Counted from the stretch's first letter, positions 26,713 to 39,635 are shown. The stretch is 64,000 nt of DNA from Stratiolaelaps scimitus (GCA_019614645.1 JABWDB010000009.1:9405501-9469500); one strand, 5' to 3'. Notes: generated by a model not told the origin, from the sequence alone. A program made the numbers and translations.

Positions 26713-28520
26713 AACGTACAACGCAACGAGATAACCATCATACACTACTGTAGCACTATCATACTACTAAGTAAATTTCCCTAGCTGACTCACAGCCTTT
26801 TAAGCATCGCAGCGTCCACGGAACGGTTTTCGTCATTGCTTCATAAAGGGAAAAAATTCCGAAATGCCGAATGTCATCCTCGAAGCTAAGATGGGATGGC
26901 AACGAATGACTTGCTTTTCGCTCGACGTGAATCTAGCATTTTAAACGCAAAAAAACCACTCATCGAGTGGCTGGGCCAGTCGCCCACCGTCATTAGTGTG
27001 CAAAATTGCCACGCCAGCGGCCACCGCCGCCGCCGATGCCGATGACGAGTGTTAGTGTCATTTCAGCTGAAGGAACGTTCGCCAGTGCATGAACTACCAT
27101 GGCTGGCAGAGCGTGTCACAATGACAAAACACGCCTGATACGCTATTGAATATGTCAATATATCTTACATATGTGTAATAGTAATCACGGGTTAACAACT
27201 AGGGTTACACTTACTAGCTTATTGGTGGTAATGGTAAATAATAGTTCAGTGAACGATATGACTATATGATTTGTGTTATTATTACTTGCGAAGAGGGAGG
27301 GGGGATAATTACAATTACTTCATATAAATGGCAGGGCTGGACAGAATTAGTTCCTCGTCGTCGGAAGCTGTGGGGTAATTGGACTAGGCGATTGTCGAAT
27401 TTCGCACAATGAGTACATGATTCTTCGTAAACGGGTGATGACGAACTGGCGAGAACGCTTGCATATCGTTATACGGCGAGTAACAGGACTACACATCAGT
27501 GGGCGATTGATTAAATAAGCGAAATAAATAAAAGACCGACTTATTTATAGTGGCATCGCAATGGGCAACCAGTACAAGCACAAACATGGTCTTGGGGATA
27601 CATTGTTCACACGAATCGGCAGACACAATATTCTCATTATTTTTCGGGAAGGAAACACCCGCCTAGGTTATCATAACGCACAATACGCTGAGGTGACTGC
27701 ATTCACGCAAGCACTCAGAGGCGTGTATTGACCAGGAGGTGAACGGATCCGATTTCGCGGGGGCAGCGAGAATATGATCACCAATCGTACACGATAAGTA
27801 GCACCGAGATGAGTTCGGTGACGCGTGTCCCTATTAGGATTATATGGTGTCGTAAGCATGTGCGTGCTGGCATATGGAACATGGATGTTCGAGGATGTCA
27901 TCCGTCCGATTGTTATTATAAATATTTAGGTTACGTGGGATATTTGCGCACCATCGGCCAACGACAAAGACAATGATGTGATAGTCGAAACAACTTTAAA
28001 CAGTAATTATTACATAATTACATTAATTGTGTAATTATTAATTATTGTATGTTTACATGTCGTTTGAACTGATCGAAAATATGAATTAGGAATTCTACCA
28101 CGAAATTCACAGGCGTATTCGTTTGGTTAACGTCAAATGTACATATGTTTTGTTGAAATTTGCTCCGTGGTTAGGCTACTGTTTGAATAGAAACGTGAAT
28201 ATGGCTGATAGAAAAACATATTTCGCATAATCAACGTCGACACCAACGTGGCCGTCGATAAAAAAGGAATATATTAGCATAATAATGCCTTGTCTAATTA
28301 TCGGAATTCTAGTTCAGTGATTTTTTTACATTGTTCTAATGATAAGTAGTAGTATGGTGGTCCCGTTTGACGTTGATTGTTGTGGCTGACTGTCAGCCCC
28401 AAAAAAAGTGCATGTTGTATTACGATTGTGTGCTGCTTCTTAATCAATGCTTATTACGAGAAATGTTCGCAGTAGTCTTCGTGCTCGGTGACCTGATCTG
28501 CTCTGATTGACCGATAATCA

Positions 28521-30343
28521 ATGGCTGTTACAGGTGTAGAGTTCCATCGGCATCCGCACCGTAGAGGAGCGACGCGCCTAAGAATGCAACCACGCGGCAC
28601 AGCAACGACAAATGGTGACGGCCTCTACTCAATCTCGGAGGGGCGTCACGATGAGCCGTTCTATATTGTCGACCTCGGCGACGTCTGCCGCAAGGTGAAG
28701 CTGTGGAAAATTAAGATGCCTCGTGTCACTCCCTTCTATGCCATCAAGTGCAATCCCATCCCGGAGATGCTCAAAACGATTGCCCACTTCGGGCTCGGTT
28801 TCGACTGCGCATCGAAGAACGAAATTGACGCTGTTCTCAACGAGACCGGAGTCGACCCCGCGAAAATCATCTATGCCAACCCGTGCAAGACCCGCAGCTT
28901 CATTAAGCACGCCCGCTCTCGAGGCGTTAAGCGAATGACGTTCGACAATGAGGATGAACTTGAGAAAATTGCCGACGTCTATCCCGAGGCTGAACTCGTT
29001 CTTAGGATCAAGGTGGACGACTCCAGCTCGCCGATGCAATTTAGCGCGAAATTTGGCGCTGACCTCAATGACGTGCCGAGTGAGTATGAGAGGAACAGAG
29101 ACAACCGCTTGGCGGTTCGATGCCGAACCATATCGGTAGGCCATGGAATACATTCATTTAGTGAGCTTTATTGACAAAACTGCAGTCGCGCAATCCTAAG
29201 TTCTCGCTCGCAAAAACAATAGTAAATATGCTCCATACATCGTTGTACATGTACATTGTTTTCCTCCGGTTTCCTCCGTGGATTAAAGCTTGAAATTGCG
29301 GTGCATTGCTGTTCGGGTGTGCTACAGGCACTTGCCGAAACTGTCCCACCAATTCTTCTGTAGGTTGTGCCTTGTTAATGCTCATCTATGAATGCATCGT
29401 GCGCGTCATTTACTGTGTGAACGTTCACATTTCTCTTCTGGTTGGAGTCTGACATTACTAACATCTGCATTGCCGTCACGTTACAGGACTATTGGACGTG
29501 GCCGCCGATCTCGGCCTGAACATCATCGGAGTGTCCTTTCACGTCGGCTCCGGCTGCTGCAACCCGGAGTCGTTCTCGGATGCTATCATCAACGCCCGCA
29601 CCGTCTTCGACCAGGCCGAGCTGTACGGCTTCCAGATGACCTTGCTAGATCTAGGCGGTGGTTTTCCGGGCAACAGCGGCTGTGAGCCACTGTTTGACCA
29701 CTGTGCGCGAGCTATCAACCGACAGCTGGACGAAAGTTTCCCGACAGACAGCGGTGTCGAAGTGATCGCTGAGCCAGGCCGCTTCTTCGCGGCTTCTGCG
29801 TTCACTCTCTACACGGCCGTTGTCGCGATGCGTCGAGAGCAAGAGAATCGATTCATGTACTATCTCAATGATGGCGTTTACGGCAGCTTCAACTGCAAGG
29901 TGTTTGACCACAACGATCCTGAGCCAATACCGGTCGGCAAGCCAACCACAGGAGTGAGTTACCCGAGTGTGCTGTGGGGCCCGACGTGCGACTCGCTCGA
30001 CAAGGTGCACGATAACGTGCGATTGCCGGAATTGGAGATTGGCGACTGGATAGCGTTCCGTGATATGGGCGCATACACGTGCAGTGCTGCCTCGAACTTT
30101 AATGGATTTTCGAAGCCATCATTCTACTTCATCGTCAACGCTACCGCTGAGCTTGTTCTCGGCGAGAGCTCGATCGGTCGGCAACTGCTCAAAGATCTCG
30201 AGGGTGACCGAGGCCTCCTGCAAGAGCTAGTTCTTAAGGTTGGTCAAGACATCTTCCTGCACAGCAACATCAATCCGTCGAACGCACTTCCGAATCAGCA
30301 GACGACGCAAGTTGAGAACTCGGAGACTTACGTCACTGAGTGA
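28521..30343 (+). CDS. Odc1: Ornithine decarboxylase (two coding exons)
   Basis: Exons 28521-29079 and 29487-30343 join in phase to 471 aa. ODC is the PLP-dependent enzyme that turns ornithine into putrescine, the first committed step of polyamine synthesis, in the cytosol as a dimer. Seen: PLP lysine in PFYAIKCN (K76, human K69), FHVGSG histidine (H205, human H197), LGGGFPG phosphate loop, EPGRFF, the NDGVYGSFNC block, active-site cysteine in GPTCDSLD (C354, human C360), and MGAYT near the C-terminus. The intact lysine and cysteine argue for an active decarboxylase, not an antizyme inhibitor. The start is uncertain. An acceptor-like TTACAG ends at 28533, just inside the frame. If it is used, the first in-frame ATG is 28584, which has A at -3 and gives 450 aa. 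The vertebrate-type C-terminal ARINV degron is absent. Confidence 0.95.
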
Positions 30344-30405
30344 ACCTATGCCAGACACCAGCAGCAGCAGCATAGAAAACACGTATAGAAAATCACAATA
30401 ATAAC

Positions 30406-30411
30406 AATAAA
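30406..30411 (+). terminator. Poly(A) signal of ODC
   Basis: AATAAA about 60 nt after the ODC stop codon, in an A/T-rich context. Confidence 0.75.
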
Positions 30412-33400
30412 AAATAATAACTTGACTGAATTTTGATGAGACCAAAGTAAGGAACGATGAATCTGTATCAGCATTTTATGCAAGGAAAACAATGCATATT
30501 TTCGAATTATACATAACCTCTGATTCTGTTGTGTGACCCAAAAATCAAGAACGTCTCAATCATACACGCGCGAAAGGCGTCACACGGAAGATATCCGGAG
30601 CGATATTGCTCTGAAGTAATTCGGGCATAACGAACGCTCGACGTTGCCAATTGCTTTGACATATATCGACCTTTCTAATAATCTCTTCTATTATTTTTTT
30701 TGGTGTTTCTCTATCACCGAAGAACCAATCTACAGCGACTTGTACCACGAGGCGAGGAGGAAAGTAAAATAAAGGAGTAAATTTGTAGGAAAAATTAAGT
30801 TTATATTTATATATTGTGTAATATAAGGGGTGATAATTGCCCCAAAAATGAAACATATGATTATTCAATTCGTCGATAGATATATGGGTCTTCATAGTGA
30901 TCATACATTATGTTTTGATAGGTTCCCTGGGTGTGCTGTGTCAACTAGACCCGATCCCTGGTCATCAGCGATCGACTTTATGCAGAAAGAAAATAATCAC
31001 TGATGGTTGATACACAAAACTCATAATGAGCCACGTCACGCACAATATAGCTTACTCGTGTCAGCCTCGCATTTACTTATATTTGTGTGTTCCTGACCGT
31101 AACACGGGAATCGCATATAATCCGAGCAAATTTGGTGGGGGATTTTAACCAGATTTCATGTACAATGTTTACGGTGTGGCTAGTATCCATATTTTTGAGT
31201 GTGGTTGCCATGGAAAGACGAACAGCAGCTCAATATATCATTACTAATTATATCCTCAGAAAACGTGGTTTGTCTTTTATCTGGTCAACATTACCCTGCC
31301 GTCATCACACACAGGTGGGCCTGTTGAAGGAAGTCTAGCTAAGTTCAGCATGACTGACCTGATAAGCCCGTGAAGTCAGCTGAGGGTCAGCAGTGAAAAA
31401 ATACTCCGCGTACGGTATCACGAGATTTGAACCATGATTCTTCCCTGATTCGATATCGATTTGGATGTTCTCGTTGGTGGATAGCTGTAGCTAGAGGTGG
31501 CGACCAGACTCAATAGCATTTCGAGCGAATTGTGGCCCCTTCCTATTTTGCCATTAATATTCTACTGATATTCAACAGTGGTGTCTTCTCTTTTCTGTTC
31601 ATTGCGCCTATCATCAGGCCGCAGTTGATTGATTCGAGTGACAAAAAGGGCAGCTTTTTTTTTCTATCATTATCGTCGTCATCATCATAGGGAAGCAATC
31701 CTACACACGCGGACGCAAAACACCAACAATCGTTTTTCGAGTTGACCCTCAGCTGAGTCTCGCCTATCTGACAGGCCTCAGCTCTTAACCTTTTAGATAT
31801 CACTATGAGGACCTGTCGGATTCACCTTTGCTTATTCTCTTCCTTCCTCGTATCTGGCGAGAATCTACAGATAATGAAAGATGATAAAGAACTCCATTCC
31901 ATTCCATTGGGCACATACAAATCGAAACGCAAACAACCAGCCACCCTATCCACCATCCTGCCCAAGCAACGAAACAACGAATACCATATCGTTTAGCTGA
32001 TTCTGAACTGCTGCTATAACAGCAGGCCCATTTTCATCGCGCGATTGGTTGACGCCACTCCACCGCTAGGTACATCGCCTTGACATGCAAGCATTTTCTT
32101 GCAACCTCTCAGCGTTATCACTAGTGCACTCTTCACTTCATGCGAGCTCCCGGTGTATTTGTTTTCTTTCTCGCGACGATGTCCCCTATTAGATGAACGT
32201 TTACGTCGCGCCCGCCTGCCCTGCCAGTCTCTAGCTATCCAAGCGTCAATCGGCCAATGGGGAAGTTGTTGTTGTTGCTGCGAGGTTGGGCCATCAACCC
32301 CGAGATTCTCGTTGGCCCAATTCGTGCTAATTTCACACGAGTCAAACCGTCGCAAACTCAATACTAGCCCACTGTGACAGGACATCAGCCTCGATTTTAG
32401 GGCCTCGATTCAACACCCTTCGTCTAGCAACAAGCTCGAGATATAGGCCGAAATCTGATGTCGATCCTTGTTCAGTCCGGTGCTTACGAGCGCACACGAG
32501 CGTGCGCTTCGTTGTATGACAACATACGGCTGCGCAATTCCTGGTGGTTCGCAATCTACACGGGTTCATAATGGTTCGTTCCACAATTTCTATGAGAGAG
32601 TAAGAAAAACCGATCAGAGTATACCTTTAGGGTGTAATATTAATTAGTATTATGTGTGTTTGGCAGGTATTGCACCCTTAGCTTTGGTTACTGACAAATT
32701 ACTAGCAAATTCGAATAAAACGCCTTGTAAATTATTATTAATTATTGTATATTTACATTTTGTTCTAACTAATTAATAAAGCTTATCAGGTTGTTGAAAC
32801 ACCTTGTGTATTGGATTTCACTAGGAATAATATTGACACCTTTAGCTCATGTGCCTCTTACTGCAAAGCGCTGCTACACATTTATCACTCATAATTACCT
32901 CACTTTTCAATGTAAACTCTTCACTACTTCTATCTTCGTTAATTACTTAGTAGTTACTCGAACAAGAATTTCCTCATTTAATGCCGAATGAATTACCCGT
33001 TTTATTCCAAAATTACCGCCCTAAAATATATATATATATATATATTGAAAACCTGAAACACACTTGACGACAGGAACCTTTCAGAAATTTTCCAGCGATT
33101 CTCTAGGAATATAATCGAGTAGCTTGATAAGGGAACAGTATATATGTAGGTAATGTAGTGTGAATAATGTCGACATGCTCCATGCAACTCGCCAAACGGG
33201 ATACACCTAAACAGGATCGACAGATAGATAGAGACTCGACTGTATTGGCGGAACTACCGTTATAACATATGGGCGTCATGCCGGCAGCGGTCAGAGCGGC
33301 TGGCGATGGCCGGGATCCGACACGTTGGCACCTTAACTGAAGAGAGACAAACGCCATTATTCCAAGGATCGACAGTCTAACTGGTAGCGATAAATCTTGT

Positions 33401-35624
33401 GATGCCAAAGGAACGAATTTCGCATTTCAGAAATGAAAACCGCCGCGACCTTCGTATTGCGCGCTCAACTTCGCTCGCAGACGTCAACGAAGCAGATAAT
33501 GTCATAGAACAAAACGCTTAGCGAACAATATACGGGAAATCCTCCCTTTGTGTCTCTGGCTATCGGCCTACATGTTCATGTCGTTTGCTCGACGAAACGA
33601 CCTGAATTTGTTGCGTAGAAAAGATGAGTTACAGAGGAAGAGGAGTCGATAAATTTGGAGGCCATCCCGTAACGAACAGTTGTGTTCATTGTGCACACGA
33701 AATAACAATATGAAAATAAGTTTTTTTTGTTGATAAAGGCATAATTTGCTCGCTGTTGATCGGTTTTATGTGTGAGTCTCTACCGCTGGTGACCAGTTGA
33801 AAGGTCTCCTTGAATTTTCTGTCATCTTTGATCATCGGTCACCTCATACTCATTAAGCCACCATAGATTATCAGGCCTATGCAGGCTGCAAGAGTTCGCT
33901 GATATCGCCAGCTACAAAAAATGCCCCTATCTCAGAGATCATTTTGCCTCTGTCGATTACAATTAGATTAATAATACATTACACGTCGTGGATTCCCACA
34001 AGCAAGCCAGTGCTTGCTTGCACAATCCCCAGTGGTCACAGTCGGTTATTTAGGTGGCTTGCTGGGTAAGCATCGGTGCGTCTTATCTCGACTGCGTCCA
34101 TATCTTGATCTCCTGTAGGTGATACATTATCCAAAGTGTGACATCACAATCGCCTTCAATTCGTATACAGGGTGATTACTTTGTTGGTTTTGTTCGATTA
34201 ATCTGTTACGGTACGTTTTAGATAAAAAAAATGACAAACAAGTGTCAAAACATAAGAAATTGTCGAAAAGTGGACAACTGCAAAAAGACATACATTGTCC
34301 TCAAATCTAAGCCAAAGGTGCTCATATTTTGTTTCATAAAATGTCATATCTTTCGAGTCAGATGAAATGCTTTGTTTTGTGTTGGCCTTTTGATCGATTT
34401 CGTTTGCTCGAAGTTTGTTGCTCGTAGACCTTTGCTCGCGACTGCGTGCTGTGTCACTTCATTACGGAAAGAGAGCAATAGGGAGACATAGATAAAAATA
34501 CATAGGTTTCATGGATTTGAACTTTTTTTTGTTTGAAGTACTATTTCATAATGGTCAAATAAAAGTCAAACAAATCACGCAAGCTTAATCAACTCGAAAA
34601 ACACCCAACTACTATTCGATGTCTAGCAGCACGTTTCGTTTAGATTTAAGAGATCGATCAAATGAACTATACACTTCAGCCGAAATTAGTGCCGAGATGC
34701 CAAAGATGGTAATACTTACCAATCAAAACTGTAATCATTAGTTAAACGCTTCATGCGTTTGATGGTGAAATTACGTCCATAGTCCTATGTTACTCTTCTA
34801 ACCCTCGCCTTTTTTCGACATAAATGGCCAAAACCCACAAATAGTACCCTGTATACAACTCGAAACAGCCACTCGATTTCTCTTTCGTCTCCCCATTCCT
34901 CTTACTGCAATGAGACTTACATCGATCAGTTATTCCTCCCACAATTATTCGTAGTCGTCAAATGCCCGAGAATTTTAATCTGGCCTTCGCTAGCGGTAGT
35001 ATCGATGCAGTTTATCGGGTTTAGTTGTTAACCTCAGCGTGAATGTTGGTAACTTCTTTCTCTACTTCTTATCGCTATCTTTGTGACAGCCTGTATTACA
35101 ATGCGCGCTTGGTCCTTTCTCTCTCTCTCCCCCCCGCCCCCCCCCGTCTTTTTTAAAGTCGAACGATTGTCTACTAGCCCGGTTATTTCTGCATCCACCG
35201 ACTACTGAGGAAGTCGCCTCTGGCATGTCGATCCTAGCGGAGTTGGAGTCGTTTTGTCTGCGGTTTCTCGCCGTAAAGACGATTCCATAGCCACTCCCGT
35301 CCCGTGATACCGGTCGGGTGGCGTCGAGTTGTGCGCAATTTGCCATGCGCTATAAAACTCTACGGACGACTGCGAGGGGAACATATATATATATATATAC
35401 ATATATATACATATATGGAGAGAGACGGAGAGAGAAAGACAGAGGATGGGACATTCTGCTATCGGCAAAACGAATCATATGACCCTTTACTTGACAGTTG
35501 AACTGCGGCTGATTATTGTCTTGATGAAAATAATATTGACATTGACCAGTGTTCCAAAGAGATTAGGGAAGGTCATTAACTTACTACCGCATAAGTCACT
35601 AGCCTTATATATATAATATATATA
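30412..35624. other. Intergenic stretch, no supported gene
   Basis: No coding region can be supported. The segment is A/T-rich, with an (AT)n run near 33027-33047 and another at 35383-35416. A pyrimidine-rich segment at 35115-35151 contains long C runs. A 40-nt A/T-rich piece at 32731-32770 resembles 28031-28070. Open frames here are short and lack recognisable domains. Confidence 0.55.
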
Positions 35625-36447
35625 TTAGGCTGACCCAAAAAATTGAGACACATACTTTTCAAATACCGGTTAAACTAAGTGAGTTAAAACAAAGATTTTT
35701 TTAGTATGAGTTAGAGGAATAATATAATATATGATCACTGGTCCCAGAGTTCTGGCAGCCTTCTGACGGCCAGGTATGCACCATTCCTATGTAATTAACC
35801 TCGTTATTTAAGGTCTCTCGGAGCAAATCGATGTTTACATACCTTGGACCACCTATAACCCTCTTTAATTGATGGAAGCAACCATGGTCAGACGGGCTCA
35901 AATCGGGAGAATGGGGGGTGATGCCATCACTCAATCTTGTTGGCCTTAAGCCAGGACGTAATTTCATCGCTACGATGTGCCCTAGCATTGTCATCGAGCA
36001 GCCACACTCGGTGCATTGCTCTAGTTAGCTCAAAAGCTTTTTTGATTATTTCGATCCATTCGTCAAATCGAGATTTGGGAAGGGGTGGGCGCCCTCGATA
36101 TTCATTAATGTCCCAGTTGCCTTACCTGAACTGCGCACACCAACGGTACCCCTGTGCTCGACTTAGGGCATTATGGCCGTGCACACTAACCAACTTTCGA
36201 TGAATTTCAGCTGGACATTTCTTCTCTTGAAACACAAACCTGACACTTGCCTTCTGAGAATGCAAGTCTGAGGGACCTGATCCGCCGGTAGCCATAGCGA
36301 AAGCCTAACGAAAGCCGCTGCTAGCGGCTCTCGCGCCGCCTGCTTGGTAATTGTTGTCTCACTACCCGCGAAATTTGAATTCAAACCGGCCAATAATAAG
36401 AATACGATGCAAGAGGATAGGAGTTTCATTTTTTTGGGTCAGCCTAA
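35625..36447 (-). mobile_element. Defective mariner-family element with intact terminal inverted repeats
   Basis: Terminal inverted repeats of 18 bp (TTAGGCTGACCCAAAAAA) lie at 35625-35642 and, inverted, at 36430-36447. They are flanked by TA at 35623-35624 and 36448-36449, the usual Tc1/mariner target duplication. The interior, read on the minus strand, holds remnants of a mariner transposase. At 823 bp it is well below the ~1.3 kb of a complete mariner, so it is an internally deleted, non-autonomous copy. It sits between ODC and MDH1 and disrupts no visible gene. Confidence 0.9.
35701..36295 (-). pseudogene. Broken mariner transposase remnant
   Basis: A possible start is the ATG at 36295. 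Downstream is a helix-turn-helix-like segment with CPAEIHRKL and GYRWCAQFR, followed at once by an in-frame stop. The end of the DNA-binding region (GRPPLP) is then joined to the late catalytic region (FDEWIEIIKKAF), so the part with the first catalytic aspartate is missing. The second aspartate is visible in LLDDNARAH near 36000 and the third in SPDLSPSD near 35900. They lie about 34 residues apart, as in DD34D mariners, but in different frames, so there is also a frameshift. It cannot encode a working transposase. Confidence 0.85.
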
Positions 36448-37657
36448 TATAGGGGAATATACACGCAGCTATCGGTAGGTAATTCCATAGAGTTGAGCCC
36501 GGTGGCGTGGTGTATTCATGTGGTGATCCTCATATATTGGCGCACTCTGGCACTTGAGCATCCGGTTCAGTTTATTTGCACGCATGTCTAAACTCCAGCG
36601 GTTTAAAAAGAAGGTTTCATATACGGAAACCGAGTGACCAGAACCTATGGAAATCTGTAACAACAATAATAATTAAAATTGTCCCAGGGAACAGGGAGGG
36701 ATCAGCTGAAAAAACAAAAAAAAGGGGCTCCCACCCCATGTGTTTTTTGAGATAATCCCTTTCCTCGCAAGAAGCACACTAAAATCATTCTTAGTAATTA
36801 GCTTCCACGTTTTTATTATATCTGTGCACATCAGTGACAGAATTTGTCGTCGTTAACAATTGTCGCCATTCGGGATTTTAGCCGTCGAAACAGGGCACTA
36901 CAATAAAATCATTATTATAGTTCTCCTACCCTCTGGCTGTTCCCCTACGCATGTTCTACTCGTCTACAGCTACTAATTTATAAATCAAGCAATTGGGTTA
37001 GACGCCGAAACAGCGGACTGTATATAGATAATACTATCACCATAGCAGCTTCGTATAATCTATAATATTACGAAAAAATAATGACGTTAGTCATCAAAAC
37101 ACGTCGTTGCACGCTGAGCGGAGCTGGAGAGTCTCGTATCAGCGTGCTGAAAACACATCCACGCGAGCGAGTCTCCGCTATCAATCTAACACTAACCGTT
37201 CAAGGTGCTTGTACCCGTAGATAGTAACGTGTCTATATGTTGTATCACTAATAGAATTGCATTCGATGTACAGAAAGCCAGCACCAAAATGGGTCGCTTC
37301 CTGGCCAACAAACTCCAGCCCGTCGAGCAGAGGTAAGTTGACATAAAACAGTCGTGTTATACACGACAGTTCAAACGGTCTGCTAGGTATAAGACTATAT
37401 ATATATATATATATATCTATATATTTATCTTTATAGGCCATCTTGATAAAGTTCGTCACGCTACTTGGGATTAGAAGATGATTGTTGCAGTAAACATTTT
37501 TGTCGGTCGCCCAAGTATAACGTAACTGTGTGAGTGTGTATCTGTCTCTGCAATTGATCAATTTGTGGTCCATTTGTTTGTTCTCTCGCCTAGGCTAGGG
37601 GTTTGCGATAATTTCGTACACGATAATTTAGAGTTTCGCTGCAGACGACACCGCGAG
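36448..37657. other. MDH1 3' side, no other gene seen
   Basis: The 3' untranslated region of the minus-strand MDH1 gene starts below 37658. The first AATAAA on that strand is at 36812-36817, some 840 nt away. An (AT)n run lies near 37396-37425. No further coding region is supported. A 130-codon minus-strand frame at 37181-37573 spans the AT repeat and has no family resemblance. Confidence 0.5.
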
Positions 37658-38659
37658 TCAATCCTGGCATACCGACATAGCCTCCTCTTTCTCCTGGAGG
37701 AGCTCGTCGCCCGTGAGCTTGAGTTTCTCCTGAGCGAAAGGCGTGATAGTTAGACCCTGAACTATCTTCCACTGGCGGTCCTTGATTTCTACAGGGAACG
37801 AAAACATGACATCCTTGGCAACGCCGTACGAACCATCGGAGATAACACCCATTGATACGTACTCGCCGGGTTTGGTGCCGTTCCACCAGTCGCGCATGTG
37901 ATCACAGGCTGCCTTCGCGGCGGACATTGCTGATGACAGCTTTCGCGCCTGAATGACGGCCTGGCCACGTTTCTGCACCGTATTGATGAACTCGCCTTGT
38001 AGGTAAGCATCGTCTTTAAGAGCATCCGGCACCTTCGTACAGCTCGAGTCGTCGCAGACAATCCCACTCGACGCGTCAGGGAACTGCGTCGACGAATGGT
38101 TACCCCAGATGATGACGTTCTTCACCTGTTCGGCGCCCTTGCCAAGACGCTTGGCGATCTGAGCACATGCGCGGTTCTGGTCCAGTCGCGTCATGGCGGT
38201 GAAGTTCTCCTTGGGAATGGACGGTGCGTACTTCGAGCACATCAGCGCGTTGGTGTTGGCCGGGTTGCCGACGACGAGCACCTTCACCGACTTCTTCGCA
38301 TGCTGATCGAGCGCTTGTCCCTGTGCCTTGAAGATCTTCACGTTGGCTGCCAGCAGATCCTTGCGCTCCATGCCCTCCTTGCGGGGCATTGATCCGACGA
38401 GGAAAGCCGCATCGATATCGCTGAACGCCTCTTTTGGGTCAGCTGTTGGCACAACTCCCTTTAGCAATGGGAAGGCGCAGTCCTCTAGTTCCATCACAAG
38501 ACCACCCAGCGCGGTGACCATCGGCGGGATGTCGAGCAGATGCATAATGACTGGCGTGTTTGGTCCGAAGACGTCGCCCCGGCAGATCATCTGCACAAGC
38601 GAGTAGCCGATCTGACCGGCGGCCCCGGTAACGACAACTTTCACGGGAGCTGAAGCCAT
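37658..38659 (-). CDS. Mdh1: Cytosolic malate dehydrogenase, single exon
   Basis: 333 aa, the usual length for cytosolic MDH. It interconverts malate and oxaloacetate with NAD(H) in the cytosol and serves the malate-aspartate shuttle. Seen: the nucleotide-binding loop GAAGQIG (residues 12-18), LLDIPPM with the NAD-binding aspartate, the mobile loop [11 protein letters not shown] with substrate arginines R93 and R99, [16 protein letters not shown] with D160 and R163, and the catalytic histidine in WGNHSS (H188). There is no mitochondrial presequence and no C-terminal peroxisomal SKL. The ATG at 38659 has A at -3 and matches the family's start. The coding part has no intron and is fully open, so it is not a decayed retrocopy. 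Sequence upstream to about 39050 is comparatively G/C-rich and probably contains the promoter. Confidence 0.97.
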   Translation of the reverse strand: MASAPVKVVVTGAAGQIGYSLVQMICRGDVFGPNTPVIMHLLDIPPMVTALGGLVMELEDCAFPLLKGVVPTADPKEAFSDIDAAFLVGSMPRKEGMERKDLLAANVKIFKAQGQALDQHAKKSVKVLVVGNPANTNALMCSKYAPSIPKENFTAMTRLDQNRACAQIAKRLGKGAEQVKNVIIWGNHSSTQFPDASSGIVCDDSSCTKVPDALKDDAYLQGEFINTVQKRGQAVIQARKLSSAMSAAKAACDHMRDWWNGTKPGEYVSMGVISDGSYGVAKDVMFSFPVEIKDRQWKIVQGLTITPFAQEKLKLTGDELLQEKEEAMSVCQD

Positions 38660-39576
38660 GTTGACCGAAGACTAAATCACCACGGGGTTCGATCTACTCG
38701 ACACGAATGACGACGGCCAAATCAGCGACTGTCTGCCTTACACAGTTGGCACAGACAATGACAAATGTCGGCACAGACTCGCTTAAACGAGCGCACGAAG
38801 ATTGGCACACACACGCACGCTCGCACCCCAGCAAAAGCCACGACGCGATGACCGCCAAACGCTGTCAACAAGTTAGCAGCAAGGTGATATTTGTTATCGT
38901 ACGATGAGAAAGGGGACCGGCACATAGACCAACGGAGGTGGCCCCACAGACGAATCAGGCACTGATCACTGGCAAGAGTCGTCTCGAGCGCGCGCTTTTC
39001 TAATTTGTAGCCCGCACAGGCACCACCACCGCGCCGCTGCTATTGGTCGTCGGCCGGCGAGTGGGTCCGGGGTTTAATCTGAGCCGAAGCTGGTTGACGG
39101 GGGTGTCTGAGAGAAACACCGGTCGATCCCGGCTGTACACAATAGGAAAGGTCGATCGTGTACACAAATACTATCAATCTAAATGTTCGTTGGGAATTTG
39201 CCAAACTCACTTTGCAGCTCGTTTTTGGAAGTCTTTCAATCGTCACTATACGCGGTATTATAGAATAATAATAGTATTCGCTTTCCTCTTAACTAAAGTA
39301 AGCAATCATTAATCACTTTTAATTGTCTTGTAATCGTTTAACAGTCTGGAAGCCTCAGGGGCACGAAATACCATATTTGGGGCGCTGGTTTTACCTGCTG
39401 TGACTCGAATTGAGATATAAAAAAAAATGGCTAATGTAAACTTTTAAAAATACGTCTAAAACAGCCAAAATGATGGTGAGCTATGGGTAAAAGCATGGTG
39501 AAATTTCTCATTAGAAGTTTCATATACAGTTATTCTATTATATTTAATTTCATAATGTTATTATATTATGAATTAT

Positions 39577-39635
39577 TCAACTGCAAATACGTTCCGCACT
39601 TGGTTGTACCAAGTGCGGAACGTATTTGCAGTTGA
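39577..39635. repeat. Perfect 28-bp inverted repeat, 3-nt loop
   Basis: Arms 39577-39604 and 39608-39635 are exact reverse complements around a TGT loop. The stem is mixed sequence (it contains ACGTTCCGCACTTGG), not simple repeat. Pairing resumes outside after a small bulge in the flanking A/T-rich sequence. There is no coding context. Confidence 0.95.

Noticed and set aside
28629..29153. 174-codon minus-strand frame opposite ODC exon 1
   Set aside because: Shadow of the real ODC coding strand.
28521..30343. Antizyme inhibitor instead of ODC
   Set aside because: The PLP lysine and active-site cysteine are both present.
31087..31338. Frame containing LVGDFN, hinting at a LINE endonuclease
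   Set aside because: A single short match by chance; no other endonuclease or reverse-transcriptase motif around it.
33933..33955. Segment resembling the bantam microRNA
   Set aside because: About 11 matching bases from the seed, then divergence; no precursor fold visible.
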